64,000 nt of DNA, taken from NCBI GenBank assembly GCA_035295165.1, contig DATGJN010000073.1:37340-101339 (forward strand), given 5' to 3'. Made by a program: the position numbers and the translations under genes. Numbering within the stretch: position 1 is the stretch's first letter; each line of letters begins with the position of its first letter. The notes beneath the pieces were generated by a model that saw only the letters and a list, made by a program, of their open reading frames with translations, had not been told where the DNA came from and ran no database searches. The DNA is from a bacterium (lineage in GTDB: Bacteria; Sysuimicrobiota; Sysuimicrobiia; Sysuimicrobiales; Segetimicrobiaceae). This document shows positions 49,770 through 58,346 of this stretch, piece by piece.

Positions 49770-51014
49770 TCAGAGCCGGCTGTTCCACTCTCTCGTGGCC
49801 CACGACAGCGCCTGCGCGGGCGTCATGCGGCCGAAGAACGCGTTCTCCACGGCCTCGCGGAAGATGCGGAAGAGTTCATCGCTGTGGGGTGTGACGATGG
49901 TGAGGTCGCGCGCGATCCCGAGCTCCCGCGCGGCGATCGCGCGGCCGCGGTCCACGGGGGTGGTCCCGGCCTGGGTGAAGTACGGATCGGCCGCGGCCGC
50001 GCGGGTGGAGGGAAAAGCCACGACGACATGGGAGAACGCGAGCTGATTTTCATCGTTCGTGACGAACAGCGCGAAGTCGACCGCCTCGGCGCGGTGGCGG
50101 CTCGCGGTCGGCACGGCCAGATCCATCGTCGGCAGGTCGAGCACGTGTCCAAGCCCGATCGGCTCCGGGGCGACCAGGGTCTCGCGGTAGACGTCCGGAC
50201 CGTCCGAGCGCACCCGGAGCAGAAACTCGGGACCGGTCACGAGCATCGCCAACTGCCCGGCAGCGTATCGTTCGGTGGCGCCGAGATACCCGCGCCGCAG
50301 GGTGTCGGCGGGGAACAGGTCGTGCTTGAATGCATCGACGTATCGCGCGAGCAACGCCACGTGGGCCGGACTGTCGAAGACCGCGCGGTGCCCGTCCGGG
50401 CTGAGCACCGGCAGTCCGTCTTCCTGGAACAGCGTGAGCAGCCGGGTCGTGTCGACGTTCGGCATGAACCCATACACGCCGGTCTTCTGCTTGATCGTCG
50501 CCGCAGTTTGGATGAACTCGTTCATCGTGCGCGGGGGATGGGCCGGGTCCAACCCCGCCCGCCGGAACAGCGCTTGATTGTAAGCGAGCACATCGGGCTC
50601 CACGTACCACGGGATGCCGTAGGCGCGACCCTGGACGCGCAGCGACGCCCAGACATTGGCGAAGTAGCGGGCCCGTGTGGTCTCGGGGACGGCGGCATCC
50701 ATATCCACCAGCGCGTGGACCTGGGCCATGCGGATCGTGATCTCGGTGTTCAGGTTCACGACGTCGGGTGCGACGCCCCCCGCGATCGCGGCAAGGAGCT
50801 TCTGGTCGAGGGCTTCCAACTGCAGGTCGATCCAGCGGACACGCACGCCGGGATGCACATGTTCGTACCGGGCGATCGCGTCCTGGACGTAACTCGTAAG
50901 CAACGGCTGGAGGGAAATCGTCCAGAACTCGAGCTGTGCCTGTGATCCCGCGGAGGCGGCGCCGGCTCCGAGCAGAAGCGCGAGTACGGCGGCGACGGCC
51001 AAGCGGCGTCTCAT
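49770..51014 (-). CDS. Extracellular solute-binding protein, family 1 (sugar type)
   Basis: A 414-residue ABC receptor of the SBP_bac_1 type. Signal peptide LAVAAVLALLLGAGAASAG, then LEFWTISLQPLLTSYVQDAI, APDVVNLNTEITIRMAQVHALVD, YGIPWYVEPDVLAYNQALFRRAGLD (the conserved signature around the tyrosines) and AVDFALFVTNDENQLAFSHVV. These receptors usually deliver oligosaccharides or polyols to MalFG-like permeases. No permease or ATPase of that type is in the window, so it is an orphan or its partners lie elsewhere. It lies 245 bases after allH on the same strand and could be the end of that transcript. Confidence 0.9.
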   Translation of the reverse strand: MRRRLAVAAVLALLLGAGAASAGSQAQLEFWTISLQPLLTSYVQDAIARYEHVHPGVRVRWIDLQLEALDQKLLAAIAGGVAPDVVNLNTEITIRMAQVHALVDMDAAVPETTRARYFANVWASLRVQGRAYGIPWYVEPDVLAYNQALFRRAGLDPAHPPRTMNEFIQTAATIKQKTGVYGFMPNVDTTRLLTLFQEDGLPVLSPDGHRAVFDSPAHVALLARYVDAFKHDLFPADTLRRGYLGATERYAAGQLAMLVTGPEFLLRVRSDGPDVYRETLVAPEPIGLGHVLDLPTMDLAVPTASRHRAEAVDFALFVTNDENQLAFSHVVVAFPSTRAAAADPYFTQAGTTPVDRGRAIAARELGIARDLTIVTPHSDELFRIFREAVENAFFGRMTPAQALSWATREWNSRL

Positions 51015-51259
51015 CGGCTGGCTCCCTCAGGGCGACTGGTGGCGCTCTTCGGCGTCGCGGAGACCCGTCCCCACTGCCCGTGCAACGTGGAGGGAACACT
51101 CGGCATGCTTCGTCCCTCTCCACTCACGATAGTGCTTGCCATCGGTGTCGGCGCTGCCCCAGCGTGTGCAACACGGGGCGGTGCTTCCCGCGGTCTCCGG
51201 GAGCACGAGAGGCCACCTGCGCTCTGCCGTGGCGACGGACGATGGCCGGTGTGGGAGCG

Positions 51260-52258
51260 CTAGGCGCGGGCGTCGCCCGCCGGCGGCGTGGGCCCCGACG
51301 GCTGCGCCCCGACGTTGGGGAGGACCGTCTCCGTCCACGGGAGCGGCGCGATCCGGTAGATCGCCCCGAGCCCGCCGATGAATCCTGCGAGCATGTCCGC
51401 CCCGGATGTTTCCCCGATCTCGGTCACGCCCCGGGCCGCCGCGCCCGCGCCCGCCGCATCCCCGGCCGCGATCGCGCCGATGAGGGGGTGCCAGCGATCG
51501 CTCACCTCGCCCGCATATGCTGCCCGGAGATACGCCGCGCTGATCTCATGCGTGCGCGGCGCGGCCGTCTCCACGAGCAGTCCGGCAATCTCGGCCAGCA
51601 CCGGATCGGGGCGCTGCTCGTGGGCGAGCGCGAGCGCGATGAGGACGCCTGCGAGGAAGTCGTCCCCGGACGGCGTGAGGCCCGGGCCGAGCCCCGCGAG
51701 CGACGACGTGACGACCTTCAAACTTCGACGATTCCGCTGGCCGAGCGCGTCGACGAGCCCCGCGATCAGCGCGTGGCTGCGCGGGAAGTGCGTGACCTCT
51801 TGCATCGGCGCGGGGAGATCCTCATCTTGCAGGTGGGGGAGCAGGCGCGCCAGGCTCTCGGTCGGAGACGCGCCGACGGCCGCCTGGTAGGCCGCGACCA
51901 GGCAGCGAGACAGCGCCAGCTCGTCCGCGGCGAGACCGGGATACGCTTTGGGATCCCACAGCGTCGCAGCGCCGAGCCCGATCCGCACCGCGTCCCCGAT
52001 GGTGACATAGTCGCCCGTGCCGGCGGCCGGTGTCCCCACCGACAGTTCGTGGAACGCCGAGGCAGGGACAGCGGGGATCACCAAGTTGAGAGGGCCGTTG
52101 CCGAGGGGCTGCTGGACCACCGCGGAGATGCTGCCGTCTTCATCCACGAGATAGCAGCTGCGCGAATGCACGGCGAGCACCTCGCCGCTCCACCCCGGCT
52201 CGCGCAGTGCCCGCGCCACCCGCCAGCTCATCGAGAGCGCTTGAGTCTCGTGCGTCAT
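51260..52258 (-). CDS. allH: DUF2877 / AllH, oxamate carbamoyltransferase subunit
   Basis: A 332-residue DUF2877 protein, the family of E. coli YlbF/AllH. Signature GLGPGLTPSGDDFLAGVLIAL at residues about 205-225, preceded by SSLAG. Also GNGPLNLVI, TRTHEISAAYL-like PRTHEISAAYLRAA and RWHPLIGAIAAGD. It supplies the third component of the AllFGH oxalurate-to-carbamoyl-phosphate enzyme. The gene is the last of the minus-strand Mo-hydroxylase operon, 66 bases after the 2Fe-2S subunit, and not beside allF/allG. The ATG at 52256-52258 was used; an upstream in-frame ATG (52268-52270) is a weaker choice. It is longer than the E. coli protein. Confidence 0.9.
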   Translation of the reverse strand: MTHETQALSMSWRVARALREPGWSGEVLAVHSRSCYLVDEDGSISAVVQQPLGNGPLNLVIPAVPASAFHELSVGTPAAGTGDYVTIGDAVRIGLGAATLWDPKAYPGLAADELALSRCLVAAYQAAVGASPTESLARLLPHLQDEDLPAPMQEVTHFPRSHALIAGLVDALGQRNRRSLKVVTSSLAGLGPGLTPSGDDFLAGVLIALALAHEQRPDPVLAEIAGLLVETAAPRTHEISAAYLRAAYAGEVSDRWHPLIGAIAAGDAAGAGAAARGVTEIGETSGADMLAGFIGGLGAIYRIAPLPWTETVLPNVGAQPSGPTPPAGDARA

Positions 52259-52324
52259 ACGTGCCCCCATTATGGCACGCGGGCGCCCGTCGTGCACGGC
52301 TGGCCTGCGGTCCGTGTCCACGGG

Positions 52325-52987
52325 TCAGGACCGCCGTCGTTTCGCCGGGCGCGACTGGTCCCGGGCGCCTTTCCGGCGAGTTCCGCTGGCCGCGCGTGTC
52401 TTCTTCGAGACGGGCGGGTTCGGCGCGTCGGACGCCGAGGCGCACTCGGGCTGCGTCGCCGGAGCGGGCACCGCGACCGACCTGGCAAACGCCGGCCACG
52501 CGTCGGGGTGCGCACCGGAGGCCAGCGTATCCGCCGCGGCGGCCACCGCCTTGACGATGTTCTGGTACCCGGTGCAGCGGCACAGGTTGCCGGCGAGCGC
52601 CTCGCGGATCTCCCGCTCGCTCGGCCGCGGGGTGTCCCGGAGAAACGCCAGGGTGGTCATCAAGAATCCCGGCGTGCAGAAGCCGCATTGCAGCGCGTGC
52701 TGCTCCCAATAGGCCTGCTGGATCGGATGAAGCCGGTTGCCGTCGGCGAGCCCTTCGACCGTCATCAGCTCCGCGCCCTCGGCCTGCACGGCGAACATGA
52801 GACACGATCGAACCGCTTCGCCGTCCATGAGAATCGTGCACGCCCCGCACACGCCGTGCTCACATCCGAGGTGGGTACCGGTGAGGCCGCACTCTTCGCG
52901 GATGAAGTCGGCCAGCGTTTTGCGCGGTTCCGCGCGGCCCGTGTGCGTCCGGCCGTTGATGCGCAGCGCGATCTCGCGCACCGCCAT
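52325..52987 (-). CDS. coxS: Mo-hydroxylase small subunit, two 2Fe-2S clusters
   Basis: A 220-residue iron-sulfur subunit of the xanthine dehydrogenase/CO dehydrogenase family. The plant-type cluster is bound by Cys42, 47, 50 and 62 (GCEHGVCGACTILMDG and SCL); the second by Cys101, 104, 136 and 138 (CGFCTPGF, CRCTGYQ). It passes electrons from molybdenum to FAD. Length is normal to about residue 155, then a 65-residue Ala/Pro/Lys/Arg-rich tail follows that is not part of the family. The ATG overlaps the medium-subunit stop (TGATG). allH follows. Confidence 0.95.
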   Translation of the reverse strand: MAVREIALRINGRTHTGRAEPRKTLADFIREECGLTGTHLGCEHGVCGACTILMDGEAVRSCLMFAVQAEGAELMTVEGLADGNRLHPIQQAYWEQHALQCGFCTPGFLMTTLAFLRDTPRPSEREIREALAGNLCRCTGYQNIVKAVAAAADTLASGAHPDAWPAFARSVAVPAPATQPECASASDAPNPPVSKKTRAASGTRRKGARDQSRPAKRRRS

Positions 52988-53859
52988 CACGCCGCCTTCG
53001 CCGTTCGCGCGCAGGCCTCGGCCAGTGCCCGCCGCGTCAGGACGCCCGCGACGTGGCGACGATACTCCGCGGACGCGTGGATGTCGCCCTCCGGATCGAT
53101 CTCCTCGCGGACGGCGTCAGCGGCCTCGGTCCACAGGGCGTCGGCAGGCGCCCGGCCCGCCAACGCCCGCTCGGTTCGCACCGCGCGCATCGGCGTCGGC
53201 CCCACACCGGTGAGCCCGATCCGGGCCTCAGCGATTCTTCCCCGACGCACGGCGAGCACGACGCCGACGCCGGCGAGGGCGAAGTCGCCGTGTCGTCTCG
53301 CGATCTCCATCCACGACCACCCGGCATCCTCTGGAAGCGTGGGGAAGCGGGCCTCCGTCAGCAACTCGCGCGGGTCGAGGGACGTGGTGAGGTACGACAC
53401 GAAGAACTCATCTGCCGGAATGGTCCGGGTTCCGTCGGGCCCGACGGCCGTGACCGTGCCCCCGAGCGCCGCGAGCACCGCGGTCAGTTCGGCGGCGGGA
53501 TCGGCGTGGGCGAGGCTCCCGACCACGGTGCCGCGGTTCCGGATCTGCACGTGGCCCACGAGCTGGAGCGCCGCGTGGAGCAGCGGGCACCGCGCCGCAA
53601 CGATCGCGGACCGCTCCGCGCTCCGCTGCCGGCAGAGCGCCCCGACGCGCAGGGCGTCGCCGTCCGGCGTGAGATGGTCCAACGCGTGGATGCGGTTGAT
53701 GTCGACGATCACGGCCGGTCTCGCCAAGCGCATATTCATCAGCGGCACCAGGCTCTGCCCACCGGCGAGTACCTTCGCCTGGTCGCCGTGGGCCTCGAGC
53801 AGCCCCAGGGCCTCCTCGACGGTGTCTGGCGCGTGGTACTCGAACGCGGCCGGCTTCAT
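52987..53859 (-). CDS. coxM: Mo-hydroxylase FAD-binding medium subunit
   Basis: A 290-residue FAD subunit. VLAGGQSLVPLMNMRLARP is the first FAD loop (AGGQSL), and IRNRGTVVGSLAHADPAAEL the second (GTxxGxxAHADPA). GPTPMRAVRTERAL and EYRRHVAGVLTRRALAEA form the C-terminal domain that ends CO-dehydrogenase-type medium subunits. It sends electrons to an acceptor. The ATG (53857-53859) overlaps the coxG stop by 4 bases and its own stop overlaps the small-subunit start by 1 base, so all are coupled. Confidence 0.95.
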   Translation of the reverse strand: MKPAAFEYHAPDTVEEALGLLEAHGDQAKVLAGGQSLVPLMNMRLARPAVIVDINRIHALDHLTPDGDALRVGALCRQRSAERSAIVAARCPLLHAALQLVGHVQIRNRGTVVGSLAHADPAAELTAVLAALGGTVTAVGPDGTRTIPADEFFVSYLTTSLDPRELLTEARFPTLPEDAGWSWMEIARRHGDFALAGVGVVLAVRRGRIAEARIGLTGVGPTPMRAVRTERALAGRAPADALWTEAADAVREEIDPEGDIHASAEYRRHVAGVLTRRALAEACARTAKAA

Positions 53860-54299
53860 ACGTCCTCGCCGAGATGCTGTTCGAGACACTTGAAGAACTG
53901 TCCGATCAGCATCTTGCCCACCCCCCCGAGCATCCGCTGGCCGACGCCGGCGATCAGCCCGCCGATTTGCATGTCACCGGTCCACTTCAGCAGGGTCCCC
54001 TCGCCCTGCGGCTCAAGGTCGACCAACCCCACGCCCTTCATGAACCCCGTGCCACCGCTGCCCTCCAGGACGAGCATGTAGTGCGACGGCGCCCGTTTGT
54101 CCGAAATCGTGAGCGTGCCCTTGTACGTCCCCTTCACCGCGGCGATTCCGACGTTCAGCGTGGCCTCGTAGTGGTCCGGTTCGATCTCCTTAAGTTCTTT
54201 CAGCCCTGGCGTGCATCGGCGGAGCGCGTCGGGATCGTTGATCATCTTCCACACGGTCTCGATCGGAGCGGCGAGCGTATTCGTGCCTTCGAGTTTCAT
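53856..54299 (-). CDS. coxG: CoxG-like carbon monoxide dehydrogenase subunit G
   Basis: A 147-residue START/SRPBCC-fold protein. LEGTNTLAAPIETVWKMINDPDALRRCTPG is the family opening (seen as TNTLAAPIETVWKMINDP), then ELKEIEPDHYEATLNVGIAAV with KGTYKGTLTISD and GQRMLGGVGKMLIGQFF as the C-terminal helix. CoxG anchors CO dehydrogenase to the membrane in Oligotropha; homologues occur in many Mo-hydroxylase operons. GGAGGAGCCC precedes the ATG. It lies between the large and medium subunits, an unusual order, and its ends overlap both neighbours (ATGA). Confidence 0.93.
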   Translation of the reverse strand: MKLEGTNTLAAPIETVWKMINDPDALRRCTPGLKELKEIEPDHYEATLNVGIAAVKGTYKGTLTISDKRAPSHYMLVLEGSGGTGFMKGVGLVDLEPQGEGTLLKWTGDMQIGGLIAGVGQRMLGGVGKMLIGQFFKCLEQHLGEDV

Positions 54300-56629
54300 G
54301 GGCTCCTCCGGCCTTCGACGATGAGCTGCCGCAGCCGGCTCGGGCTGAGCGGCGCCTCTGTGATATGGATTCCAAACGGAGCGAGTGCGTCCTCCACGGC
54401 CTGCACGACCACCGCGGCGACGGGGATCACGCCCGCTTCTCCGGCGCCCTTGACGCCGAGAGGATTCAGCGGCGACGGCGTCTCCAGGTGCGCGATGGCG
54501 AGCGGCGGCATCTCCGCGGCGGTGGGCAGCAGGTAGTCCATGAACGTCGTGCTGAGCGGTTGGGCCTGGTCGTCGTAGGCGAGCTTCTCCCAGAATGCGC
54601 CCCCGAGCCCCTGCGCGACACCCCCCTGGATCTGCCCCTCCAGGATCAACGGGTTGATCACCCGCCCGCAGTCGTGGACGACGACGTAGCGCTCGATCGT
54701 CAGCCCGCCCGTCTCGGCGTCCACCTCGACGACGCACGCGTGCACGCCGTTGCTGAACGCGCCCTGGGACGGCGCGAAGTACCGGACCGCCTCGAGCCCG
54801 GGACCTTCCCACTCCTTCGGCATCGCGAACCGGAGCGGGTTCGCGGCACGGGCGAGGGCACCCAGCGTCACGGAGCGGCTGGCCACGCCGCGTACAAATG
54901 CGTTCCCGTTGCTGAGCTCGATCTCCTCGGGCGGCGCCTCCAGGAGCGACGCGGCGACGATGCGCGCCTTGTCACGGACGGCCTTCGCCGCCAGGGCGAC
55001 AGCGTTCCCGGCCACGGTCGCGGCGCGGCTCGCAAAGGTCCCGGTCCCCCAGCCGAACAGTCCCGTGTCGCCCGTGCGCACCGTCACGTCCCGCGGCGAC
55101 ACGCCGAGCACGTCCGCGGCGATCTGGGCGAACGTGGTCAGGTGTCCCTGTCCCTGCGTGCCCACGCCCGTGGCGACGAAGACGCGTCCGGAGGGCTCGA
55201 CGGTGATGCGGGCGCCCTCGTACGGACCGATGCCGGTCCCTTCCACATAGCACGCCACGCCGCACCCGAGCAACCGGCCCGCGGCCCGCGCGGTGCTCTG
55301 CCGCGCGTCCCAGCCGCTGTAGTCGATCAGTTCGAGCGCGCGGTCGAAGCATGCCGGGTAGTTTCCGCTGTCGTACCGCAGTGGGGCGTTATCCTGGTAG
55401 ATGAGCCCAACGTCGTACGGGAACTCGTCCGGTTGAATGAAGTTGCGCCGACGCACCTCGGCGCGATCCACACGGAGTTCGCGCGCGACGCGGTCGAGCA
55501 ACCGCTCCATGACGAAGACCCCGTGCGGACGTCCGGCGCCGCGGTAGGGGCTGACCATCGTCTTGTTCGTGAAGACGGCGCGAAACTCGCAGTGGTAGTT
55601 GGGGACCCGGTACGGGCCCGGTAGCGTGGTGCTCGCCACGATCGGCACGATCAGGCCATACGGGATGTACGCGCCGGCGTCGTACAAGAAAATCGTTCGG
55701 ACGCCGAGGATTCCTCCGTCGGAGTCGACGGCGATCTCGGCGTCGTGGATCTGTTCCCGCTCCTGATTCGTCGCGACGAGGTGTTCGCGGCGGTCCTCGA
55801 TCCACTTCACCGCGCGCCCGAGTCGCATCGCGGCGAACGGGACGAGGATCTCCTCCGGGTAGAACATCATGATCTTCGGGCCGAATCCGCCGCCGACGTC
55901 CGGGGCGACAACGCGGACGTCCTGTTCGGCGAGGCCGAGCATCTGAGCGAGTCCGTTTCGGATCGGGATCGGCGCCTGGGTGCTGTCCCAGATGTCCAGC
56001 CGGCGGGTGCGTGCGTCCCACGACGCAACGACCCCGCGGGTCTCCATCGGACACGAGGCGCCGCGATCGATGACGAAGCGCTCGCGGAAGCGATGGGCGG
56101 CCTGGGCAAACGCGGCGTCGACATCGCCGACGCGCTGCGTGTAGTGCGCGCAGATGTTCGAGTCCATGTCGTCATGCACGCGCGGCGCGCCGGCCGCGGC
56201 CGCCGCCTCGAGCGTGGCCGCGGCCGGAAGCGGTGTGTAGTCGACCTCGATCAAGTCGCAGGCATCCTCGGCGGCGTACCGGCTCTCCGCGACGACGAAC
56301 GCCACGGGTTCGCCGACATAGCGCACGGTGTCCGGCGCGAGCGCGTGCTGGGTCTTCTGGTGCGTCAGCGCGGGATGGGGGATGAGCTTCGGCAGCGGGT
56401 CGCCGAGCGTCCCGAGATCCGCGTGCGTGAACACCGCGAGCACCCCCGGCGCAGTCCGCGCCCGCCGCGCGTCGACGCGCCGGAGCCGCGCGTGGGCGTG
56501 CGGACTCCGCAGGACCGCGCCGTGGACCATGCCGGGCAGGCGCACGTCGTCCACGAACAGGCCGCGTCCGGTGAGGAGAGCCGGATCTTCGTTGCGCGTG
56601 ACGCGGGCTCCGAAGTAGCGCGTGCTCAT
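54296..56629 (-). CDS. coxL: Mo-hydroxylase large subunit (form II-like, YRGAGR loop)
   Basis: A 777-residue molybdenum subunit of the xanthine oxidase family. GGGFGPKIMMFYPEE (about 246-260), QGQGHLTTFAQIAADVLG (MCD cofactor binding), GTGTFASRAA and the catalytic base region VKGAGEAG (Glu about 731) are present. The active-site loop is PYRGAGR (361-367). Form I CO dehydrogenase needs AYxCSFR with a Cys for the Mo-S-Cu centre; this protein has no Cys there. It should be read as a form II-like hydroxylase of aldehydes, purines or other heterocycles. First gene of coxL-coxG-coxM-coxS-allH. The ATG is 12 bases after GAAGGA. Confidence 0.93.
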   Translation of the reverse strand: MSTRYFGARVTRNEDPALLTGRGLFVDDVRLPGMVHGAVLRSPHAHARLRRVDARRARTAPGVLAVFTHADLGTLGDPLPKLIPHPALTHQKTQHALAPDTVRYVGEPVAFVVAESRYAAEDACDLIEVDYTPLPAAATLEAAAAAGAPRVHDDMDSNICAHYTQRVGDVDAAFAQAAHRFRERFVIDRGASCPMETRGVVASWDARTRRLDIWDSTQAPIPIRNGLAQMLGLAEQDVRVVAPDVGGGFGPKIMMFYPEEILVPFAAMRLGRAVKWIEDRREHLVATNQEREQIHDAEIAVDSDGGILGVRTIFLYDAGAYIPYGLIVPIVASTTLPGPYRVPNYHCEFRAVFTNKTMVSPYRGAGRPHGVFVMERLLDRVARELRVDRAEVRRRNFIQPDEFPYDVGLIYQDNAPLRYDSGNYPACFDRALELIDYSGWDARQSTARAAGRLLGCGVACYVEGTGIGPYEGARITVEPSGRVFVATGVGTQGQGHLTTFAQIAADVLGVSPRDVTVRTGDTGLFGWGTGTFASRAATVAGNAVALAAKAVRDKARIVAASLLEAPPEEIELSNGNAFVRGVASRSVTLGALARAANPLRFAMPKEWEGPGLEAVRYFAPSQGAFSNGVHACVVEVDAETGGLTIERYVVVHDCGRVINPLILEGQIQGGVAQGLGGAFWEKLAYDDQAQPLSTTFMDYLLPTAAEMPPLAIAHLETPSPLNPLGVKGAGEAGVIPVAAVVVQAVEDALAPFGIHITEAPLSPSRLRQLIVEGRRSP

Positions 56630-56710
56630 AGGGGAGTCTATCCTTCGATGGGCCCCAACACGATTCCTATACCAGGGGGGCGCCCGCTTCGCGCGAATCT
56701 CCTCCCGGTG

Positions 56711-57046
56711 ATGGACCGCACGCCACGCCGCGTCACCGCACGGTACTTCGCCTACCTGCTTCGTTGCGGGGACGGGACGTTCTATGCCGGCTACACGATC
56801 GACCTGGACCGGCGTCTCGACGCGCACCGCCGGGGCGGTGCGCGGTACACGCGCGGGCGGGGTCCGTGGGAGTTCGCGGCGGTGTGGCGGTGTCCCACGC
56901 GGCGCGCGGCGCTGCGGCTCGAGCGGCTGCTCAAGCGCGTGGGCCGGCCGCGTCGACTGCAACTCGCGCAGGGCGCCCCCCTGTCGGCGTTGGTGCCAGC
57001 GGCGGTGGGTCTGGGCGCGCGCCGCGTCATCCTTCGGGGCGCCTGA
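56711..57046 (+). CDS. GIY-YIG nuclease-domain protein
   Basis: A 111-residue stand-alone GIY-YIG domain protein. YFAYLLRCGDGTFYAGYTIDL (written as the Y-x-Y-L-L and G-T-F-Y-A-G-Y-T blocks) gives the paired tyrosines. DLDRRLDAHRRGGARYTRG gives the conserved Arg and His, and RRAALRLERLLKR the helix with the catalytic Glu. It is the UPF0213/YhbQ-type. Such small proteins may cut DNA at branched structures, but their role is unsettled. The start is uncertain: ATG 56711 has no good ribosome site. It lies between the divergent large-subunit gene and the convergent dehalogenase-like gene. Confidence 0.85.
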   Translation: MDRTPRRVTARYFAYLLRCGDGTFYAGYTIDLDRRLDAHRRGGARYTRGRGPWEFAAVWRCPTRRAALRLERLLKRVGRPRRLQLAQGAPLSALVPAAVGLGARRVILRGA

Positions 57047-57102
57047 ACGCCGCGCGGACCGAGCGGTCCGCCGCCGTGGCCGTCCACACCGGGGCAGCCG
57101 CG

Positions 57103-57936
57103 CTACTCGGCGGCGAAGAACTGGTGCAGTTCCTTGTAGGTTTCCGCCGGCGCTTCCTCAGGGAGGAAGTGGCCGCAGTCGAGCGCGCGACCCCGCACGT
57201 CGTCCGCCCAGTCGCGCCAGATCGCCAAGACGTCGTACCACCGCTCCAGCATGCCGCGCCGGCCCCACAGGGCGAGCACCGGACACGCGATGCGTCGTCT
57301 CCCGCGGTCCGCCTCGTCCAGCGAGAAGTCGATCGTCGCCCCGGCTCGATAGTCCTCGCACATCGCGTGGATCGTGTCGCGCTTGTGGAAGCAGCGCGTG
57401 TAGTCCTGGAGCGCGTCGGGCGCGAAGAGGTCGCGCTGGCGCAGATAGTAGGCGTCCGGGTCGGCGCCGATCATCCGTTCCGGTAGATCATACGGCTGCG
57501 CCAGGAAGAACCAGTGCCAGTATCCCAGGCCGAACGACATGTTCGCGCGCCGGTAGGCCTCCCCGGTCGGCACGATGTCGAGCACCGCGAGCCCGCGCAC
57601 GCGATCGGGATGATCGAGCGCCATCCGATAGGCGACCCGCCCGCCGCGGTCGTGACCGGCCACGAAGAACTGCTCGAAGCCGAGCCGGCGCATCACCTCG
57701 ATCTGGTCGAGCGCCATCCGGCGCTTGGAATACGGGGCGTGGTCCGGTGTCGTCGGTGGCTTGCTGCTGTCGCCGTACCCGCGTAGATCGGCGGCGACCA
57801 CGGTGAAATCCCGCGCCAGCAGCGGCGCGAGATGGTGCCACATCACGTGTGTCTGCGGATGGCCGTGCAGGAGCAGCAGTGGGGGGCCGCTGCCGCCGTG
57901 CCGCGCGCGGATCACCGCTTCCCCCGTCTCGATCAT
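57103..57936 (-). CDS. Haloacetate (fluoroacetate) dehalogenase-type alpha/beta hydrolase
   Basis: An alpha/beta hydrolase of at least 277 residues. Oxyanion LLLLHGHPQTHVMWHH, nucleophile GHDRGGR (Asp96 with Arg97 and Arg100, the carboxylate-binding pair), LAVLDIVPT (acid Asp120) and GYWHWFF (His141-Trp142, the halide-binding pair). CEDYRAGATIDF (halide Tyr) and DCGHFLPEE (catalytic His) complete the set. These match the residues that define fluoroacetate dehalogenases, which break the C-F or C-Cl bond of haloacetates. ATG 57934-57936 is the nearest start, but family-like sequence (IFDGF) continues upstream without a standard start codon. Monocistronic. Confidence 0.85.
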   Translation of the reverse strand: MIETGEAVIRARHGGSGPPLLLLHGHPQTHVMWHHLAPLLARDFTVVAADLRGYGDSSKPPTTPDHAPYSKRRMALDQIEVMRRLGFEQFFVAGHDRGGRVAYRMALDHPDRVRGLAVLDIVPTGEAYRRANMSFGLGYWHWFFLAQPYDLPERMIGADPDAYYLRQRDLFAPDALQDYTRCFHKRDTIHAMCEDYRAGATIDFSLDEADRGRRRIACPVLALWGRRGMLERWYDVLAIWRDWADDVRGRALDCGHFLPEEAPAETYKELHQFFAAE

Positions 57937-58346
57937 GGCCAAGGTGAAGCCGTCGAATATCGACTCGGTCCCCGCGACGCCGGGCGTTCCTTCGCGGGCC
58001 TTGGCCCGCTGCCGGCGACCGCACGGGACGATCGTAGCGTTCGGGCGCGGTCGGCACAAGGGGCTCCGGTATCGAGTCCAGTCGGCACGCGTCACGGCAC
58101 CGCGTCGTGGCCGCGTCCAACGCGCCGGCGGAGGGGCGCGCGCCCACCGGCGTTGGACCCACGCGGTCGGCGTGAGACGGGCACCGCGGGCCCCCGCGCG
58201 CAACCGTCGCTTCCGTCGGCGCCCTGAAGGGGCGGCCGGGACTCACAGGCAGGGGTGCAGGCGTTATGCTAAAATGTACTGGTTTATGCGACGTGGCGGC
58301 GCGGCCGCCCACGGTATGGATCTCACCCGTTGAAAAGGAGTTCCGG
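57937..58346. other. Intergenic region with promoter of coxD; possible extension of hydrolase
   Basis: 410 bases. The left part (57937-57970) probably still codes for the N-terminus of the minus-strand hydrolase. The rest holds GC-rich DNA with no gene recognised, and then the extended -10 promoter at 58267-58275 and the leader of coxD. Confidence 0.5.
58267..58275 (+). promoter_or_regulatory. Extended -10 promoter of the coxD operon
   Basis: TGC-TAAAAT (58267-58275), a TGn extended -10 in an AT-rich patch. Transcription should start near 58282, 65 bases before the coxD ATG, with AAGGAG at 58335-58340. Confidence 0.6.

Noticed and set aside
54296..56629. Aerobic form I CO dehydrogenase
   Set aside because: The AYxCSFR active-site loop is missing; the loop is PYRGAGR.
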